Source: Mycteria americana (taxonomy: Eukaryota > Chordata > Aves > Ciconiiformes > Ciconiidae). Taken from it: a stretch of 64,000 nucleotides of DNA. Below the pieces are notes generated by a model. The model saw only the letters and a program-made list of their open reading frames with translations, had not been told where the DNA came from and did not search any database. The stretch is taken from the NCBI RefSeq assembly GCF_035582795.1, contig NC_134368.1, positions 1,240,001-1,304,000 on the forward strand. The letters are read 5' to 3'. Each line of letters starts with the position of its first letter. Position 1 is the first letter of the stretch. Below are positions 14,254 to 28,800 of the stretch, in pieces. The translations under genes and the position numbers were made by a program.

Positions 14254-17200
14254 CTGGAAGAGAAGAGAGAGGGAGGGGGGCTCATCAGCGATCCAAATAC
14301 CGGCGTGCGTGTCGTCCCCCCACCAAGCATCGCTCCACGGACCCGCAACCCCGAAGGTGCCCCCGTGCCGGCGGCCGCTTGCCGAGGATGCCGTCACGGA
14401 TGCTCACGCGTGCGCGGCGGCTTGCCCCGGCCCTCGTGTCCCTGCGGGCACCCGCAGCGCTCGAGGTGCTGCTGAACGAGCGCCAGCTCAAAAGCAGCTA
14501 CTCCCAGGCTGGGTTTTTTTTTTGGGGGGGGGGGGGGGGCGGGGGCGGACCAGGGGAGAATCCGCTCCGTCTCTGTCTCTCCCTCTTCTTGCTTCGGCAC
14601 AGGGCTGCTGGTGGATGCGCTGGGAGGCGCAAGCGGCTGTTTTATCCCCAGCCACGGTGAAGCGGGGAGGTAAAGCAGCTCAGCCTGCGCACAGTCAGCA
14701 GGGCTGGTCCCCATATTCCCGCTTTCAGGGATGAAAACAGGCGTTGCCTTAACACTGCTGCTCTTCCAGCCACCACTCTAAATAGATCTTGAGGGGCTTG
14801 GGGTGCTCAGGACCCCGGAGCAGACCTGGCTGGTCCTCCGGTACCTCTCCAGCCTGCCAGGACACCCCAGCTCTGCCCAAAAGGCAAAAAAGGTCCCAGC
14901 TTGCTCCGGAACCAGAGCCCAGCTCACGTGGAAGCGGCAGCCCCATCCCACGACTTCTGGAGAGCGAGTTCTGCAAAGCTGGGTGCTTTTGTCTTTAGGA
15001 TACACGGCTAAAATGAACAGCCTTGCAGAAAACTCCAAAATGCATCGTCACCGGTGCGTTATCACCAGCTCTTGCACCGACACCCCACTGCCAGTAAGGA
15101 AACCCCCCATGGAAATGCCCCCTGCTTCCCAGGACAAGTCCTCTGCTCTTCGCCAGACCTCGCAGCGCGTTCTCCGAGCTCCTTACCAGAATGTCCTCCG
15201 AACTGTGGCCATCGCCAACGGAGAGCCCGTTCAGCTGCTGCTGCAGCTGCCCCATGCCCTGGGGCAGGTCGCGCGACGGAATGAACCAGTCCTGGTCTTC
15301 TTCCTCCAGCATCTCCTGGAAGCAGCGGTCGAGAAACTCCTGCTCCTGCAGCTCCTCCTCCACCTGCCCAAACACACCCGTTAGTCGCAGGAACACCACC
15401 GTGCGTCGCGGTGTTTTCCATTACGTTGTCCCCACCTGGTAAAAGCAGAGTCTGCAACGTGCCTACCTCACCTCGGTATTTTCCGTGCCTCCGGAACGCT
15501 ACGGTCGAGGCAGAGCTATATTTTAAACCTAGATGAACACAGCTTTGTCGACTTGCCCGTAGCCAACCCCAGGAAGCGCAAGAGCACAAAACCCCGCACC
15601 TTTTGAGCGGAGCGAAGCCGTGCTCAGGCATCGCTTCCCGGTCGCTGCAGGCTGCCGGGGCGGGGAGATGTAGCCTGCAAGCTCACGGCATCAGGGGAAT
15701 CCAGAAGGGAACGGGATAGGATTTACGGGACATCCAGATGCATCAGCGCACACGCAGGATTTCAGGCTGCCGGGCTCCAGCAGAGCTTGCTTACAAAACG
15801 ACCGGGATGGCTACGAAAATCACAACCGGGAAGCAGTGCTAGAGGTGCACGTTGCTGTGCGGATCCTCTGCTACGGAGCGACGCTGTAGCTCTGCCAGCC
15901 TGTATTTTGCTTTCTTGCTTCCCGTGCTTCTCCGGTTCGCTAAACCGGCTCTGCTCAGCCCCCTCGGCAGACCGGTGCTCTGCAAGCACCGACGCAGGGT
16001 GGCAGTCGGCTCCCGTCGAGTGAACCGTGGATGACGCCATCTCCGATGCCGGAAAACTCCTCCTGAGGCCGAGGAAAGCCACGGGACCTGGCTGGGGCTG
16101 CCGGTGCAGGGGAGCGCAGGCAAAGCGAGGCAGGAGAGGCGGGCAGGGGGTTCCGTCCTTACCCTCGAGCAGGCACGTACCATCGGTGGGTCGCGTTAAC
16201 CAGCTGCTCCCATCTTTCGGGCTCGTTTTCTCTGGATGCTGACTCGAGCAAAGCAAGCGAGGCAGGGAGCTGGGCAGCCTGCGCCGACGCCGGCCTCCTG
16301 CTAAACAGGCACGTGGTCGCCAGAAAACGAGCAGACGGGGCGACAGCCAGAAAACAGCACGATTTTGAGCAGCCGTTAACGAGTCCAAGAGGGCTGAGTG
16401 AATCCATGAACCACAAAATACTTTGAAAAGCTTAAACCTTTCCATTTCATCAGAAAGCAGAAGTTACAACCAAAACCGGCTTCCTGGGGGGAAAAGGGGA
16501 GCTCTGCAACCCACCGCGCCCCAAACCGCAGCCCCTGAGCTGGGGACGGGCCGACAGCCCCTGCCACCGGCCGGCTCCCGGGGTCCCACTGCCCCACCAC
16601 GGCGTTTACAGAGACCTGACCGTCACAAACGGCTTGGGAAGGTAACCCCCCGTAAACCTACAGTGCTATCGACTTTCAGGTTATTCACAGCCAGTCCCTG
16701 CCACATTTTAAATCACATCTAGGAAAACTCTTTGCGAGGGTTGTGAAAAGCTCTCTCACAGCAACCAAGCCTTGGACGCCGTCTCCAGCCTCAGCTACTG
16801 GAGAGCTGCTCTCCACCAGCCTTAGAAACCGGTTCGGGGCAGGGGAAAATCCCCTTTACCGCTAGCAAACCATACCATTGCTATCCTCAATTGGGTTTCC
16901 AGAGGCTGTCCGTGAAACTACGTGCTGGCACTAGCATGTGAAAACAGGATATTTAAAAAAAAAAAAAAAACACCCCAAGACCGCTGGCTCGCCCCGGCAG
17001 GTGACGATGACGACGACTGCCCCGCGATCCTGCACTTCTACAGGGCACTGGGTGGAGCGAGCCCGGGGCTTTGTGCATCTCACAACACTTCAAACCCAGG
17101 TGAATATTCCCTCTCCTCCGAGCCTCGGCGCTGCCGGTCGTACTCTGACCGCAGCCCAGCAGCACCCCGTTTCCCTTCCCACGCCGGAGCCTTTTCGGTG

Positions 17201-19884
17201 CACGCAACCGGCCATCCGGGTCAATGCCAGCGCTGGCTGCGCGCCGGGGATGCGGCAACGTCGGTCCTGGACCAGGGGACAGGGAGGGAGAGATCCTGGA
17301 CACGCTGGCACCTGTACCTACCTGCTACCCCTCTAGCCAGAAACCATCAACTCCTTTGCACTGCATCGTGACGACCTGAACCAGGAGAGAAAGGGTTTGC
17401 TATTTGCTCAGGGCTGCTCTTTGGCTTCCTGCGGTATTTAATGCAGCTCTGTCACCTCCCGCCCCAGGCCCTTCTGCACCAACCTCACCTGCTGTCAGCA
17501 CGGTTTCTTCTCAGCACAAGAGCCCACCACTCCCTTTTTGCCCTCCGGGATGTGCTGGCTCCATGGGAAAAGGAACGTCGCTAGCATAAATAAGGGAGGA
17601 CTGTGCCAAGAAGCTCGTGGGTTTCTGAAAACACCTGCCTGCTCCCCTTGCTCAGTGCCTGGATGGCACAAACCTTTGCGGGGGCGGCGAGGAAGCAGCG
17701 TGGCTTCAGAAAGCTGAGGAAGATGGAAAAGGAAGCAGGTCTGGGGGAAGCTTCAGCCCCAGATCTTACAGCAGCCCCAAGCCACTGCGGCTTGCACGCG
17801 AAGGCGGCGGAAGCCACCGTCGCCGCTGAAAGGGACGTGCCTGCTGTCCCCCACCCCGTGTCCCCATCACCGCCGTCGGTCTCATCCTCTCCCGGGGGCA
17901 TTCAGGAGCGGCTCCGGCCAGGGAGCAGAACAGAGCCAGACGAGAGGCACAAGGCACCGCGTCCCAAGCCAAGCTCCACGAGCACCCACGCCAGCCTGAG
18001 GACGGCTTCTTCCAGGAGCGCTGCCTTCCGACGGCCGGAGATCCTGGCGCAGGACAGCTCCCCTACCCCGGCTGGTGCCCCACCAGCAGACACGTGGACT
18101 TCAAAGCCCTTAGAGAGCGACTCCAGCTTCTGTACGAACCATTTTCCCCTCGAGCAGCGTTTCACCAGGAGCTGGACGAAGGGCTGAGCTCCCAGAGCAT
18201 CGCTAAGGACTTGAAGTGCAGAAGCGAGGGCTGGCAGACCCGGAAAGCAGGGGTGAGTGTCTCGGTGACACAGTGCCCAACACAGGGAAGCCCTGAGGTC
18301 TTGGCTCCGTTTTCCTCCCTCCTCCATCTCCCTCCGCCTGCACATGCTCCCCTCCGCTGCCGCTCCTCCGCCCCGGGACGCTCCCTCCGGCAGGGAGCTG
18401 CAGTATGGTTTGCTTTGCACTTTGCCTTCATCAGGTTTTTAATCAAGACAGCGCTTTACAAACATTATCTAATTAATCTAGCACATTTCCATCAGCACAG
18501 CTGCTTGTGGGGGCTGGCTGCTGCCTAATCACGTCATTAAATAAAACAAAAGCTTTGAGTCACAGCCTGCTAACAATTGCTAACGTGGTTGGTGCGGGGC
18601 GGCACAAGGCTGCTGCTGCGCACTCACCAGGACTCACTGTCAGCGAGCGGCTGCAGTTTCCTCCTGTGGGAACAAGACTTAAGCATTACCATATGGAGAT
18701 TTTCTGCTGAGAACACCAGTAAAGCTGATGAAATCCTCCTTTGGTGACCAGGGGTGCGGTGGGGACATGAAATCCCTCTGCCCAGCCCGCCTGCAGCTCC
18801 GGAGGTCCCTCCCTGCCAGTCTCGCGACACCCCGGCGATGGGAGCCTGGTGCTTGGCCACGCTCGTGGGGATGTTTCAGGGAGGGGACAAGTGTCCAGGA
18901 GACTTCAGGTATCCTGCCAGTAGCACAGCTCAGCCAGCTCCTTCCTTGCCCAGTTCAAGCTGGCTGACGTCTCTCCAGCTACTGGGATGACGGCAGGAGG
19001 GACCAGTGAGCCTCCGGCAAGCTCGTCCCTGCTGCCTCGCGCTGCCCTGGCATTTGGATGAAGACCCAAAGCAGAGGCACGAGGAGGACGCTACGCGGCT
19101 GCTCCCTCTGCTCCAGCTTGCGGGATCGCATCGTTATTCCACAAGCAAGAGCTGTTCAAATCCCGCCGCGGTCTACCAGAAGCTCTCGAGAGCTTCGCTG
19201 GCCGTTACGGACACAGCATCTAGTGGCCAAGGCTCCTACCAAGTGGTCTGGCTGCTCCAAGCTTATTTGGGATCGTTTCACTGAAATTGAGTCTTCTACG
19301 CAAAACGAGAGGTACTAACTACGGGAACTCATTGCTGACATAGGCAGGCTACAAACGCTCTCAAATTTTGAGCATCGATTTTTATGCTGGTCCTCTCCTT
19401 CCAGCTGAGCACGCGGAAAGCGAAGGTCTCTGTTATCACAGCAAAGCACAGGAGGAGTTGACGGTGCCATCACCGTTCCTCTAAGAAAGATCCGAGAGGG
19501 TCAAAGGCAGCGTGAGGGTTTTTTTTCTGACTTTATCCATCCCGCGTCCTTACAGGCAGATCCAATATAAACAGGGTGACTCTTCCCTTGAGCCACCATC
19601 TCCGTGCAGGGCCCACGTCGGCTGTGACTCACACGCACTTCATGGTGCCCATCAAAGGAAACCTTTCCCTCGCCTCTATCCTTGCCTCAATTTTAGCTGC
19701 AGAAACGCGGAGCTGGCAACCGCCCTCCCGGTCTTACCTGTCTGTTGAAGTCTTCTTCGTTCTCCATCCACATGTACTCTGCGAAGGGGTTGTTTTCCTT
19801 TTCATCGTGGCCATTCACTACTTGGTCCTCTTTGGATTTGGGACTGGATGCCGTTGTACTGGCGAGGTCGGAGCCATTCATCAT
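14197..19884 (-). CDS. PAIP2B: Poly(A)-binding protein-interacting protein 2B, complete coding sequence
   Basis: Small acidic cytoplasmic translational repressor that binds PABPC1 and displaces it from poly(A) and eIF4G. Coding exons on the minus strand are 19884-19738, 15363-15187 and 14253-14197 (stop included), all phase 0 with GT-AG junctions, giving 126 residues; human PAIP2B has 123. The acidic PABP RRM-binding segment (PAM1) starts at [19 protein letters not shown] (about residues 31-49) and continues through the Glu-rich second exon. The C-terminal PAM2 motif, which binds the PABP MLLE domain, has L113, A117, E119, F120 and P122. Two methionines occur at the start; the second (19881) aligns with the human start. 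[10 protein letters not shown] with a long Gln tract and the ENEED variant favour PAIP2B over PAIP2. A 5' UTR exon probably lies near 30.6 kb. Confidence 0.95.
15187..15363 (-). CDS. PAIP2B: PAIP2B second coding exon
   Basis: Fifty-nine codons, acidic and Gln-rich, from [10 protein letters not shown] to GHSSEDIL, with acceptor TTGGGCAG and donor GTAAGG. It carries most of the PABP RRM-binding region. Confidence 0.95.
15364..19737 (-). other. PAIP2B intron between first and second coding exons
   Basis: About 4.4 kb, moderately GC-rich. I see an A tract at 16955-16970 and otherwise unique sequence. Open frames on both strands are short and unconserved; no nested gene is recognised. Confidence 0.5.
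19738..19884 (-). CDS. PAIP2B: PAIP2B first coding exon
   Basis: Forty-nine codons with acceptor TCTTCCCAG ending at 19893 and eight untranslated bases before the first ATG. The donor after CAG at 19738 is GTAAGA. The segment between the start and the conserved [15 protein letters not shown] block is the least conserved part of the protein. Confidence 0.95.
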
Positions 19885-19892
19885 TACTGACT

Positions 19893-22800
19893 CTGGGAAG
19901 AGAAACAAGAGGGTGAGGGAGCTGCTGGGGACCCCCGTGCCCCCCAGCCCATGCTGGCCACCCAGCCCCCCGATGGACGCTCGCCACTGGCCACGCTGAT
20001 GGGCGACAGCTCAGGCTTCCAGCGCAAGAACCTGCTGCTTCCAGGCTGCTTTTTTCAAGGCACGGCACTATTCCCGACTCCTCTTCTCTCCTCGAAAGCG
20101 CTGGAAGCAGCACCACGCCTCCCTGGCAGAGGCAGCATTTATTTTTCATGGTTTTGACCCATCAGGGATAGTCTGAATGTACTTGGTCTGGACCTAGAGC
20201 AAAGGGGTGACCTGACCAGCAGCTCCTGGAGAAGTTGTGAACAGGGCTTGGACAGGCACCGACACCCCAAATCCCGTCCATCCACCTGATTTATTTTAAA
20301 TCTGCCACAAAATACACCAAAAGACCACAACTGGGTTATCACTGCAGTCAACATACCAACACCCCAGAAGCAGATTGCCCCCTACCCCAAAATACTGAAT
20401 TTTTTGGCAGAACATACGCACGCCAGTGCGTGTCCCTTTATCTCTGCCGTAATGTCTTTATTTTTAGAGGGCATTTCGCAAAAGCCCGTTGGTTTGCGAC
20501 ACAAAGGCTGCCTTTTTCTACAGCAGGCATTCCAAGTCCCAGGAGCACGGCTTGAAGCAAGACAAACCTTAGAGAGTCCCAAACCTCGCCTTCCGAAAGG
20601 CTCCCGGGAGCAGACGGAGAGAAGGACACACAGACAAATAAATGAGACAATAATTCAATAGCAAAATCCTACGGAATAGCGAAACGCAGACTAACGCCAG
20701 CATAACCCTGCTGAAAAACGTCCAACCATCACACAACGACATCCTGGCTCTGTTTTGCTCTCCCCTGGTAAAAGCTTTGTCTGGAGCTGAGCTGCATCCA
20801 GCTCCAGCACAGCACTGGGAGGAACTGGAGAGCATCCGCACGGGCAGGGGCTGGAAAACACGATGACTTGGGGCAACTGGCAGGAGCGGGTTGGTTTGGT
20901 CTCGAGGAGGGGGAGAGCCAGGGAACCCCGCACAACAGCCCGTTAGGTACAGAGGGAGGTTGGAGGAAAATCAGCCTTTTGTCCTCGTGGATACAGAGGG
21001 GTTTTTGCAGCAGTAGAAATTGGATTTGGAGGGGGGGGGAAAGAGGTCGGGGAGACCCCTAGTGATGATGGGAACCGATACCCTCTGCAGGGGGACAAGC
21101 CTCTCCCCAAAAGTTTCAGGGAACAGTTAGCGATGGGCACCAGGGTGGTCCAGGTACGCCTAATCCTGCTTCAGGAATACAAAGACAAATTAGACGGCCT
21201 CTCCGAGTCTCCGCGAGCCCCTGCAAGCTGAGAGAGCAAGCAACATCCCTGCCGGAGCCCGGTCTTTTCTGCCCCCACGCAGGTCACAGCTGCTGTCAGA
21301 TCTGCATCCCAGCAGCCGCTCCTATCACCCGGAGCGGGGATCCCACGGTACTCGTTAAATGCAGCCTGCTCGTAGGGGCCAAGCAGATTATTCTTATTTT
21401 TGGGAGGAATCCGAAGCACAGGCAAGGACACGACAGCTGTCGCACGCTACTCTCTGAAAAGCATCCCCGCAAGAACAAAGGTGCGCAGCCCTTGCCTACC
21501 GACGCTCTCGCGTCCCCAAGAGCGGCACAGCTTTAGCACGGCTGCTCCTAGGCAAAGAAAAAAGGGGAAAAAAAAAAAAGAGAAAAGGAAGAAAAAAGGG
21601 GAAAAAAAGGGAAAAGGAAGAGCAGCAAGGTCCTCAGGCTGCTGGCAGCCTCGGGACGCGGCGCTAGGCCACACTGAAGCAGCCTTTGTTATCTGCAGAG
21701 AAGCAAGAAAGGCTCCGAACCAAGCACGGAAACATAAACCGTGCCAAAGCCAACGCGGCGGCTCTCCCGTGATCAACGAGACTTACTGACGACAGACAGC
21801 TCAAGTCTGGCAGGAGAGAGTCGCAGGGCAGGCGGGAAGGGGAACAGAGCTGCAAAGCCAGCGAAAAGGCACGAAAGGTTTGGACGGGGGAGCTCTCCCT
21901 CCTTCCCTGCCTGCTTCTCTCGCCGCCAGCACAGATGTTTGCAGAGGCAGAGCCCGGAGCTCAAGGACACACCAGTTTTGAGGAGCTGGCGGGGTTCACT
22001 GCTTACGTACAGCGTCCAGAGCCGGGTCCTCTGCGCAGGCAGGATGGGTGCTGGGTCGAACCGAAAGCCCTCCCGCTGCCCTGCTGTCGATCGGGCAGCT
22101 GCGGTCAAGAGACAAAGCGAGGCGCCTGTGCTGGTCCAGCGGCTCCGTATCAGCCACTGCAGAGAAGAGTTTAGCTGGAGAAGCAGCATAAGAGAGGAGG
22201 AAAGGTTTTTGCAGTGTTTAACTTTATGTTTTTTACGTTTTTTTTTTTTTTTTTAAAGAAATAAAAAGCTTCCTCTCCCTCCCCAAGACTCCACACTCCT
22301 TACTAATCCGGCTGCAAAGAGACCTTGCTCCCATGCTGCCAGCTCTCGGCAGAGCTTTGCAGCTCTTTCTGAAGAGCAAAGGGGGTTTTCCCCGAGCGTT
22401 TGGCGTGGGTGACCCACGGCACGGCCGTGGGGAGCTGCGGGAGGAGGAGAGGCAGAGGAGGGCGGCCGCCCCGGCACGGAGAGGAGGGCGGCGTGCTGTG
22501 GTTTGGGAGCAGAGACATGAAAGGATGGCTTGTGTCTAGTTTCCCTCCCGGGTTTATAACGCAGCAGCAGGACTTTCATCACGGTTCCCCTCGGCAGGAC
22601 AGGTTTTTCAGGCGGACGGGGAGCAGCACAGGCAGCAGCTCTCGGCACAAACAGATCGTAACAGCAGGGCAGCCCCGGGCGCTGCCAGCATCCCACCGTC
22701 CGTGCCGAGCCTGCAGCCCCTCGGCCACCCGCACGTCCCACTGCAGGGCCTGGGGAGAACCAAAGGGCTCCCGTGGGGCAGGCAGGGTCTGGGGATGCCG

Positions 22801-25800
22801 GCCAAGCTCGGCTTCCCCATTTCGGCTTCCACCACCGCCTAAGGGGCAGACGGAGAGCCGGGACCCCGGGAAGGGCAGCCGGGCACACCGGGCCAGCTGC
22901 TGCGGTCCCCGGGCTGTGTAAACAGACCCGCCGCTTGCCAAAATTAGAGCACAAGAAGCGTTTGTACCTCCACGTCACGGTCAATGCCACTTGTTTACCC
23001 TGTCACCAACAGGTCCATTTTTCTTGTTATCTTTTTCTTTTTTTTTTTCCCCCTTTGTTTTTTGAAACACGCAGGTGTCCAAAGCCTCGTTCCCAGCCCC
23101 ATCCAGCCCTCCCCGCGTTCGCTATGCAAGTTGTTTCTCTGCGGCTATCGCACACGTTTCCCTACCACGCTATTCCCACCTCTTTTGTTAGATTTAAGCC
23201 ATCCCAAAGCTTCCTGAGCCGTCCCGCAGCCCTCACCCACAGCCATCCCCTGCCTGCTGGGGCCAGAGAGGTTTGCAAACAGCCCCGAGCAAAAAGGGAG
23301 CTGGGAGAGGCCAGCGCGGACAATTTAAGCATCGCGGAGCGAGACAGGAGCCCTTCTGCAGAGCGATGCTCCCGCGCTTTGCTGGGAGAAACAGCAGGCA
23401 GGACAGGCAGCTCATCCCTGCTGGGGGGTGGCTCCTGCCTGCACATCCCCTGGGAATATCCCGGGTGAAAAAAAAAAACAACTCACTGAAGAGGAAGACA
23501 AGCACCCAAATCTCCCGTGGGTGCTGGCCGGTACGGCATGAAGGGCAGCGGGTGCCCAGGGTATACGTGCACAGACGGCGACAGAGCAGGAGCCACCTAT
23601 GTGATGGACCGCTTCGGTAGCCCAAACATGAAAGGAGAAAAACAAAACCAACCACAGTGGGGTTTTTTTTATCTCCCATTTTTCACAGCTGGGTCTGAAG
23701 GACCCAAGGTCATGGTTTTCCCTTGTCAGGCGGTGCTCGGAGCATGCCAGCAGTCCCTCGCAGCAGCCCCGGCCGTGCAGAGCCATCCCCGCCTGGAAAA
23801 GCACCTTCCAAGGCTGTATTTTCCAGTCTGGCTGAGCCAGGCTCAATGTATGTTTTGGTCTGCGTGTTATTTATCTGAGTCACCGGAGCAGCACTGTAAC
23901 TGTCAGCCTGTTGACGCTCTACCAAGTACGCACAGAGCCAGGGTAATTTTGATATATTGCTGAGACGCTGCAGCAAGCTCACGGCTCTGAGCCGTGGCTC
24001 TCCATTAAAACTGAGATAAATAAAAAAAATCTGCTTTCTTGTAATGAAGGCTTCTTGGATTTGGTTCTCCTTTCCCCTGGAAAATTAAGTAGATTTAAAA
24101 AAAAAAAAAAAAAAAACAAACCAAAACCCAAAGTAAACTTCAACCTGGGGACTGAGAGCTCGGAAAACACATCCAGAGCACGCAAACCACCTCCCGAGAG
24201 CTGCACGTCCCGAGCCGGAGCACGGCAAACCCCGAGGAGCTGCGCCGTGCGGCTGCCTGCAAGGCAGGGAGGCAGCCGGGGAGGGCCCTGTTAGTCTCTA
24301 CAAACATCGTCATCATTCTTCATGCTCCCAAACTCGCCCGGGGCTGGAACAGCAGCCTGGCAAGGTAGGTTTCCTTTGGAAAAAGTATTGGACGTGAGGT
24401 GGGAAACAGAAATTTGGCCCCCCCATTTGGTATTTGGGCAATGCTTCAAAGCATGATGCTTCAAGGCTACAGATTTCAAGGGACCTGACCCCAGCTGGGG
24501 CTACCAGGCCGTCCTGGCTCCAGTGGCCTGGAAAATGTCACCGAGGCAAATTAGCACAAGTGACCGAGACATCCGAGGGCAAACTAATCAGCACGGCTCG
24601 CACAGGAAGATGCCAACACAATACCACCATCCCAACGCCGACGGCATCTAAAGAGGAAAGACATTTTGGAGGAAACATCCACATTTCTGCGTGGACGCGT
24701 CTCTTGGGCCCCGTGCCGCCGCGCAGAGACGGCACCGTGGTCCAGGCACAAGGCCGGGCATCGTCCAACCCTGCCGCAGAGCTCGCTGCAGGGCCGTCAG
24801 CGTTACCTGCCCTTCAAAGCCAAGGCGGGGAGCAGGAGGCACGACACGGGAGTCAGCGACTGCTCCCTCTGCCCCCAGCCCCTCGCCCGGTCCCTTTGGC
24901 AGCAGCGGACAGGTACTGCAGGTACTCGCCCTCTGCCCACCTCCCCGCCTGCGCTTCTGCAGCTGCGGAGCGATCCCGCGTGCGTCGCGTCGGTGCAAAC
25001 CCCGCCGAGGCGGCCGGGTTGTGCTGCGAGACACGCTGCCCTTGCTTCGGGGCAGACGCTGCGAGGCCAGGTGGGCTGCCTCGTCCCACCGCTGCCTCGT
25101 CCCACCCGGCTCCCGCTCCTTGGAATTACAAAGCGGAGCAATGTCCCCTTGTCACCGTGTTGAGACACGTGATACAAGAAGGGCAGAAACTTTGTGGACC
25201 GACTCTGCAGGAGGTGGGGAAGGAATCCTTAGAGCAGGCAGCACCCAAGTGTGGTATTAAAAGGGGTGGCTGACCCCGAGGGAGACATGGCTGAGACAGA
25301 GGAGTGAGAGGAGAGCAAGCACAAAGGCGTAGGTACCCGCCGTGCTGCAAGAGGAGCGCAGGAGGCGAGGGCCTGATGCAGAGAAGGAGATAACGCAGGG
25401 CGATGCGGTCGGAGCGGCAGGGAAGCAAGGTGATCTCACAGGCAAGCATTTTTTCCCCCGTGGCGAGCCACGTGCGGAGGGAACGGCAGGCAGGCAGTGC
25501 CGCACGTCTGCCTCGAGCGGGTCGGCGGGCTGCGGCACCGTCCGTCGGGTGGAGAGGGGTAAGGACGAGAGGCAGCAGACGGCGAGATCGCACCGTGGGT
25601 GGAAGGAGCCGTCCTGGGAGGAGAGCGTACAGGCAGGAATGCTTCAGGCGCCTGCGACGGAGCAGTATAAGGCATGGCGAGTTATTAATAACCTGGCTAA
25701 CGCACTTCGATACCCCCAGAATTACACATATGGTTATCCGCTCTTTCCAGGCAGACCATTAGACCGTTTCCTTACCTAATTCAGGAGGATAACACACGGC

Positions 25801-28800
25801 AGAACAAACCAGGGTTCGTCACAGCAGGACTGAGGAACTCCTGGGAGGCAAGACCCTTCACGAGTCCCACTTCTGGCCGGTTTCTGCCCCTGCGAGAGCG
25901 CGTCCCTTTCTTACGCCAAGCACGGCACGAGCCGCATTCCTCTCCTTCGCCCCCAAAGAGTTAACGAGTCGGCACCAGACGGGAGAATCGAGCGCAGCTG
26001 CGCGCTTGGCTCAAGGCGAGGGACATATGGTCCTCCTTACCCTCCCAGGCTGGCGCGGCCAGAGCCAAAACCTCGGCGGAGGCTGCTTCGGCAGGGAGCG
26101 CCGGGTTACGTGATGGAGAAGGCTGGCCGGCCAGGGCTCCCAGCTCTATAAATAGCTTTGGGAATCATTGTGTTTGCAGACGGGCTGGTCGTTCAGCAGG
26201 AAAACCCACCCAGCGCAACCCAGACTTCAGAACCACCCCCCCCTCCCCGAGCCCTTCTTTCTCTGGGCACTTTCACGGCTCCTCTCCTTCCCGACTGCCC
26301 TGCAAGCGCTTCGGAGCACGGCTAGGTTCGCAAGGGCTGGCACCACGAGGGAAGCCGAGAGGTTAGTGCTGCTGCACCCTCATCCCAGCTGCACTTTGGG
26401 TTTAACAACACTCAAATTTCAACTCGTAGAACATTCATAACAAGAAACCCACTATTTTTCCCCCCCTCAACCAGTGCAGAAACGCTTCCCACGGAAGAGC
26501 AAATTAGTTTGAAGCCCTCGACCGGAGGCCCAGGACTGATCCCTGCCCAGGCAGCGCTGGGGCAAGGAGGGGAGGAGAGGGCTGGACGTTTTTGCAGGCC
26601 ACCTCTCAACTCCTCCGAAGCAGCAATTAGAGAAGGGCAACTCGTTAGTCTCATTTCCCCGGAGTCCGGATTCTCCCATTTCAGCTCGCACGCGTACTTC
26701 TCGCACTCCCCAGGTCGATCTGGTTCCAGCACCCTCTCTCCTGCCGCTAGCTTCTCCTCCTGGCCACCTCCACCTCGCACAGTAAACGTAGAGATTACCT
26801 CGCTCTAATCTCCGTTTGCAGATAAAGTCTCCGCACCTCAGAGTCCCAAGCTGCACTTTTTCTCTCCCAGCCGCGTAGATTTTTCCAGTAGCCGTGAGCG
26901 TTGCCAGCTGCCCCGCATGGCACTTGCGATGTTCCCCCCCTCTCTGCTTCCAGCTGGGTCTCACCGGGGAACTCGGCGTGACTGGGTCTGGCTTTTTCTG
27001 CTGGGCTGCAATCCGGCTCAGGCCCAGCCCACGCTCTATCACCACCCTGACGTCTTTCAAATATTTTTTTTTTTTTTCCCCAGGCTTCTCCTTCCTATTA
27101 TACTGGCGCTTCAGGTTTTATTCCCTACCACCGACGCTGAAGCGCTGAGCTGGCGAGCTGCTGCAGACCTTGGGGAGTCACCCAGCGCTCCCCACTGTCT
27201 TCAGCCCTCTTTAATTAGAGGGCGTTAAGTTTTCCAGGTTAGTCTGGACTTCTAATGTTAGGTTGGACTCCTGGTACTCTCTTCCTGTGCTTGCTGGGCT
27301 ACTGGGGGGGGGGGGGTGTGGGGTGTGCCAGTCCCTGCTCGCAGCAGATGTGGAGCTTTCCATTTTCAGATCTCTCAGTTGCTGAGGAACCGCATCCTAT
27401 TTCCATCTCTGATCTGGGGGATAATCTCATCCTGCACTATTTTAATCTGCATCCACAAGAACAATCCCCACTTTGCTCAGGCACAAAACGGAGGGCCGCC
27501 AGATCCCCCCGTCATTTTGAAAATCGTCAGAAAACATCGACCGCGCTCTTGAGCCGTGTCCAAGAAACGCTTAGAAACCTAATTTCAAATTCATCCTAAA
27601 CACCGCTCTTCATTGAGCTACTTTTAATCTCAGGCAAAGACGACACGTTCCGCACTTGACAGCTCACAAACGGGTCCCGCTGCTCAGCAGGATTAACGCT
27701 GCGATACACTGCAGCAGCCAGACGGCCAGCCAGCACCGGGCACGAGCCCGCGAGCACCAATATTCTGTAATTTCTTTAAGGGAACCGATAACAGAAATTT
27801 TAGACTTCAAAACAGAACATCCATCACGCAGCTCCTTCCAGCTCCCGGGGCAGTCGCGGCCGCTTCTGCTCTGGGAGAGGAAAACTCCCGATGGGAGCCG
27901 GGAGACGCTCTTCCCACGGACGCGCTGCGAGCTTCCCGCACAGGGACATCCACGGGGCGAGGCAGGGACAGCGTTCCCGGCCTGCTCGGGTGCGGGCAGA
28001 GAGAACCGCGAGCAGAAAAAGCCAGCTGTGCAATTTTTGCAGCAGCGGCTGGAAACGGAGATCAGGGCAGCAAACCGAACGCTTTGCCAGGGCTCTCCGG
28101 ATTTGCAGGAGCAGCTTTATCTCTGTTTGCGCCGGAGGCCCGACACGCAGGCGCCTTTCCAGGCACCTCGCGGCGTGCGCCCCGTACTCGCTTCTCGGGC
28201 TTCGCCCGTCCCGGCGCTGGACGCGTGCCCTCCACGCCATCGCTTTCACTCTGAGCAGGGACGGGGAAGCGAAGCGCGGCGAGGCCGAGAGGGCTACGGC
28301 AGACGCGGCGATTCGACCTGCGTTTCGGGAGTTCGGGTCTGCACCTCTGCAGCTGGACCGCGCTGGCTTTTGTCGCTCCCTCCCTCGGACAGTGGCATGG
28401 TCACAGCTGCCGGGGCCTCGGCACCGTTCTCCAGGCCACCAAAACCTGACGAAACGTGCCCTGTCAACACCAAACAAGAGCGGGCGCTGGGCAGGCTGGC
28501 TGGCGGCTGCCGTCTTTCAGCAGCCTGGATTTTGGCTGCTGACAGCACCGGTGTGTATCAAATTAACACCGGGGTAAGGGCCGGCACGATGACAGCTCCG
28601 GGGACGGACGCCGTCCTCGCACAGTTGCGGTCCCCGGGGTGCTGGGGACCGGCCAGCCCCGTCGGGTGGGTGATGGGTGACCCAGAGCTGAACGGCCGAG
28701 GGTCTCGCTTCACCGTCCCGTGGCCGGCCTCAAACTGCAGCTCGCAGCGGCCGGCTGTGAGGGGAAAACAAACTGCTGCTTCAAGGGAGGGGAACAAGCC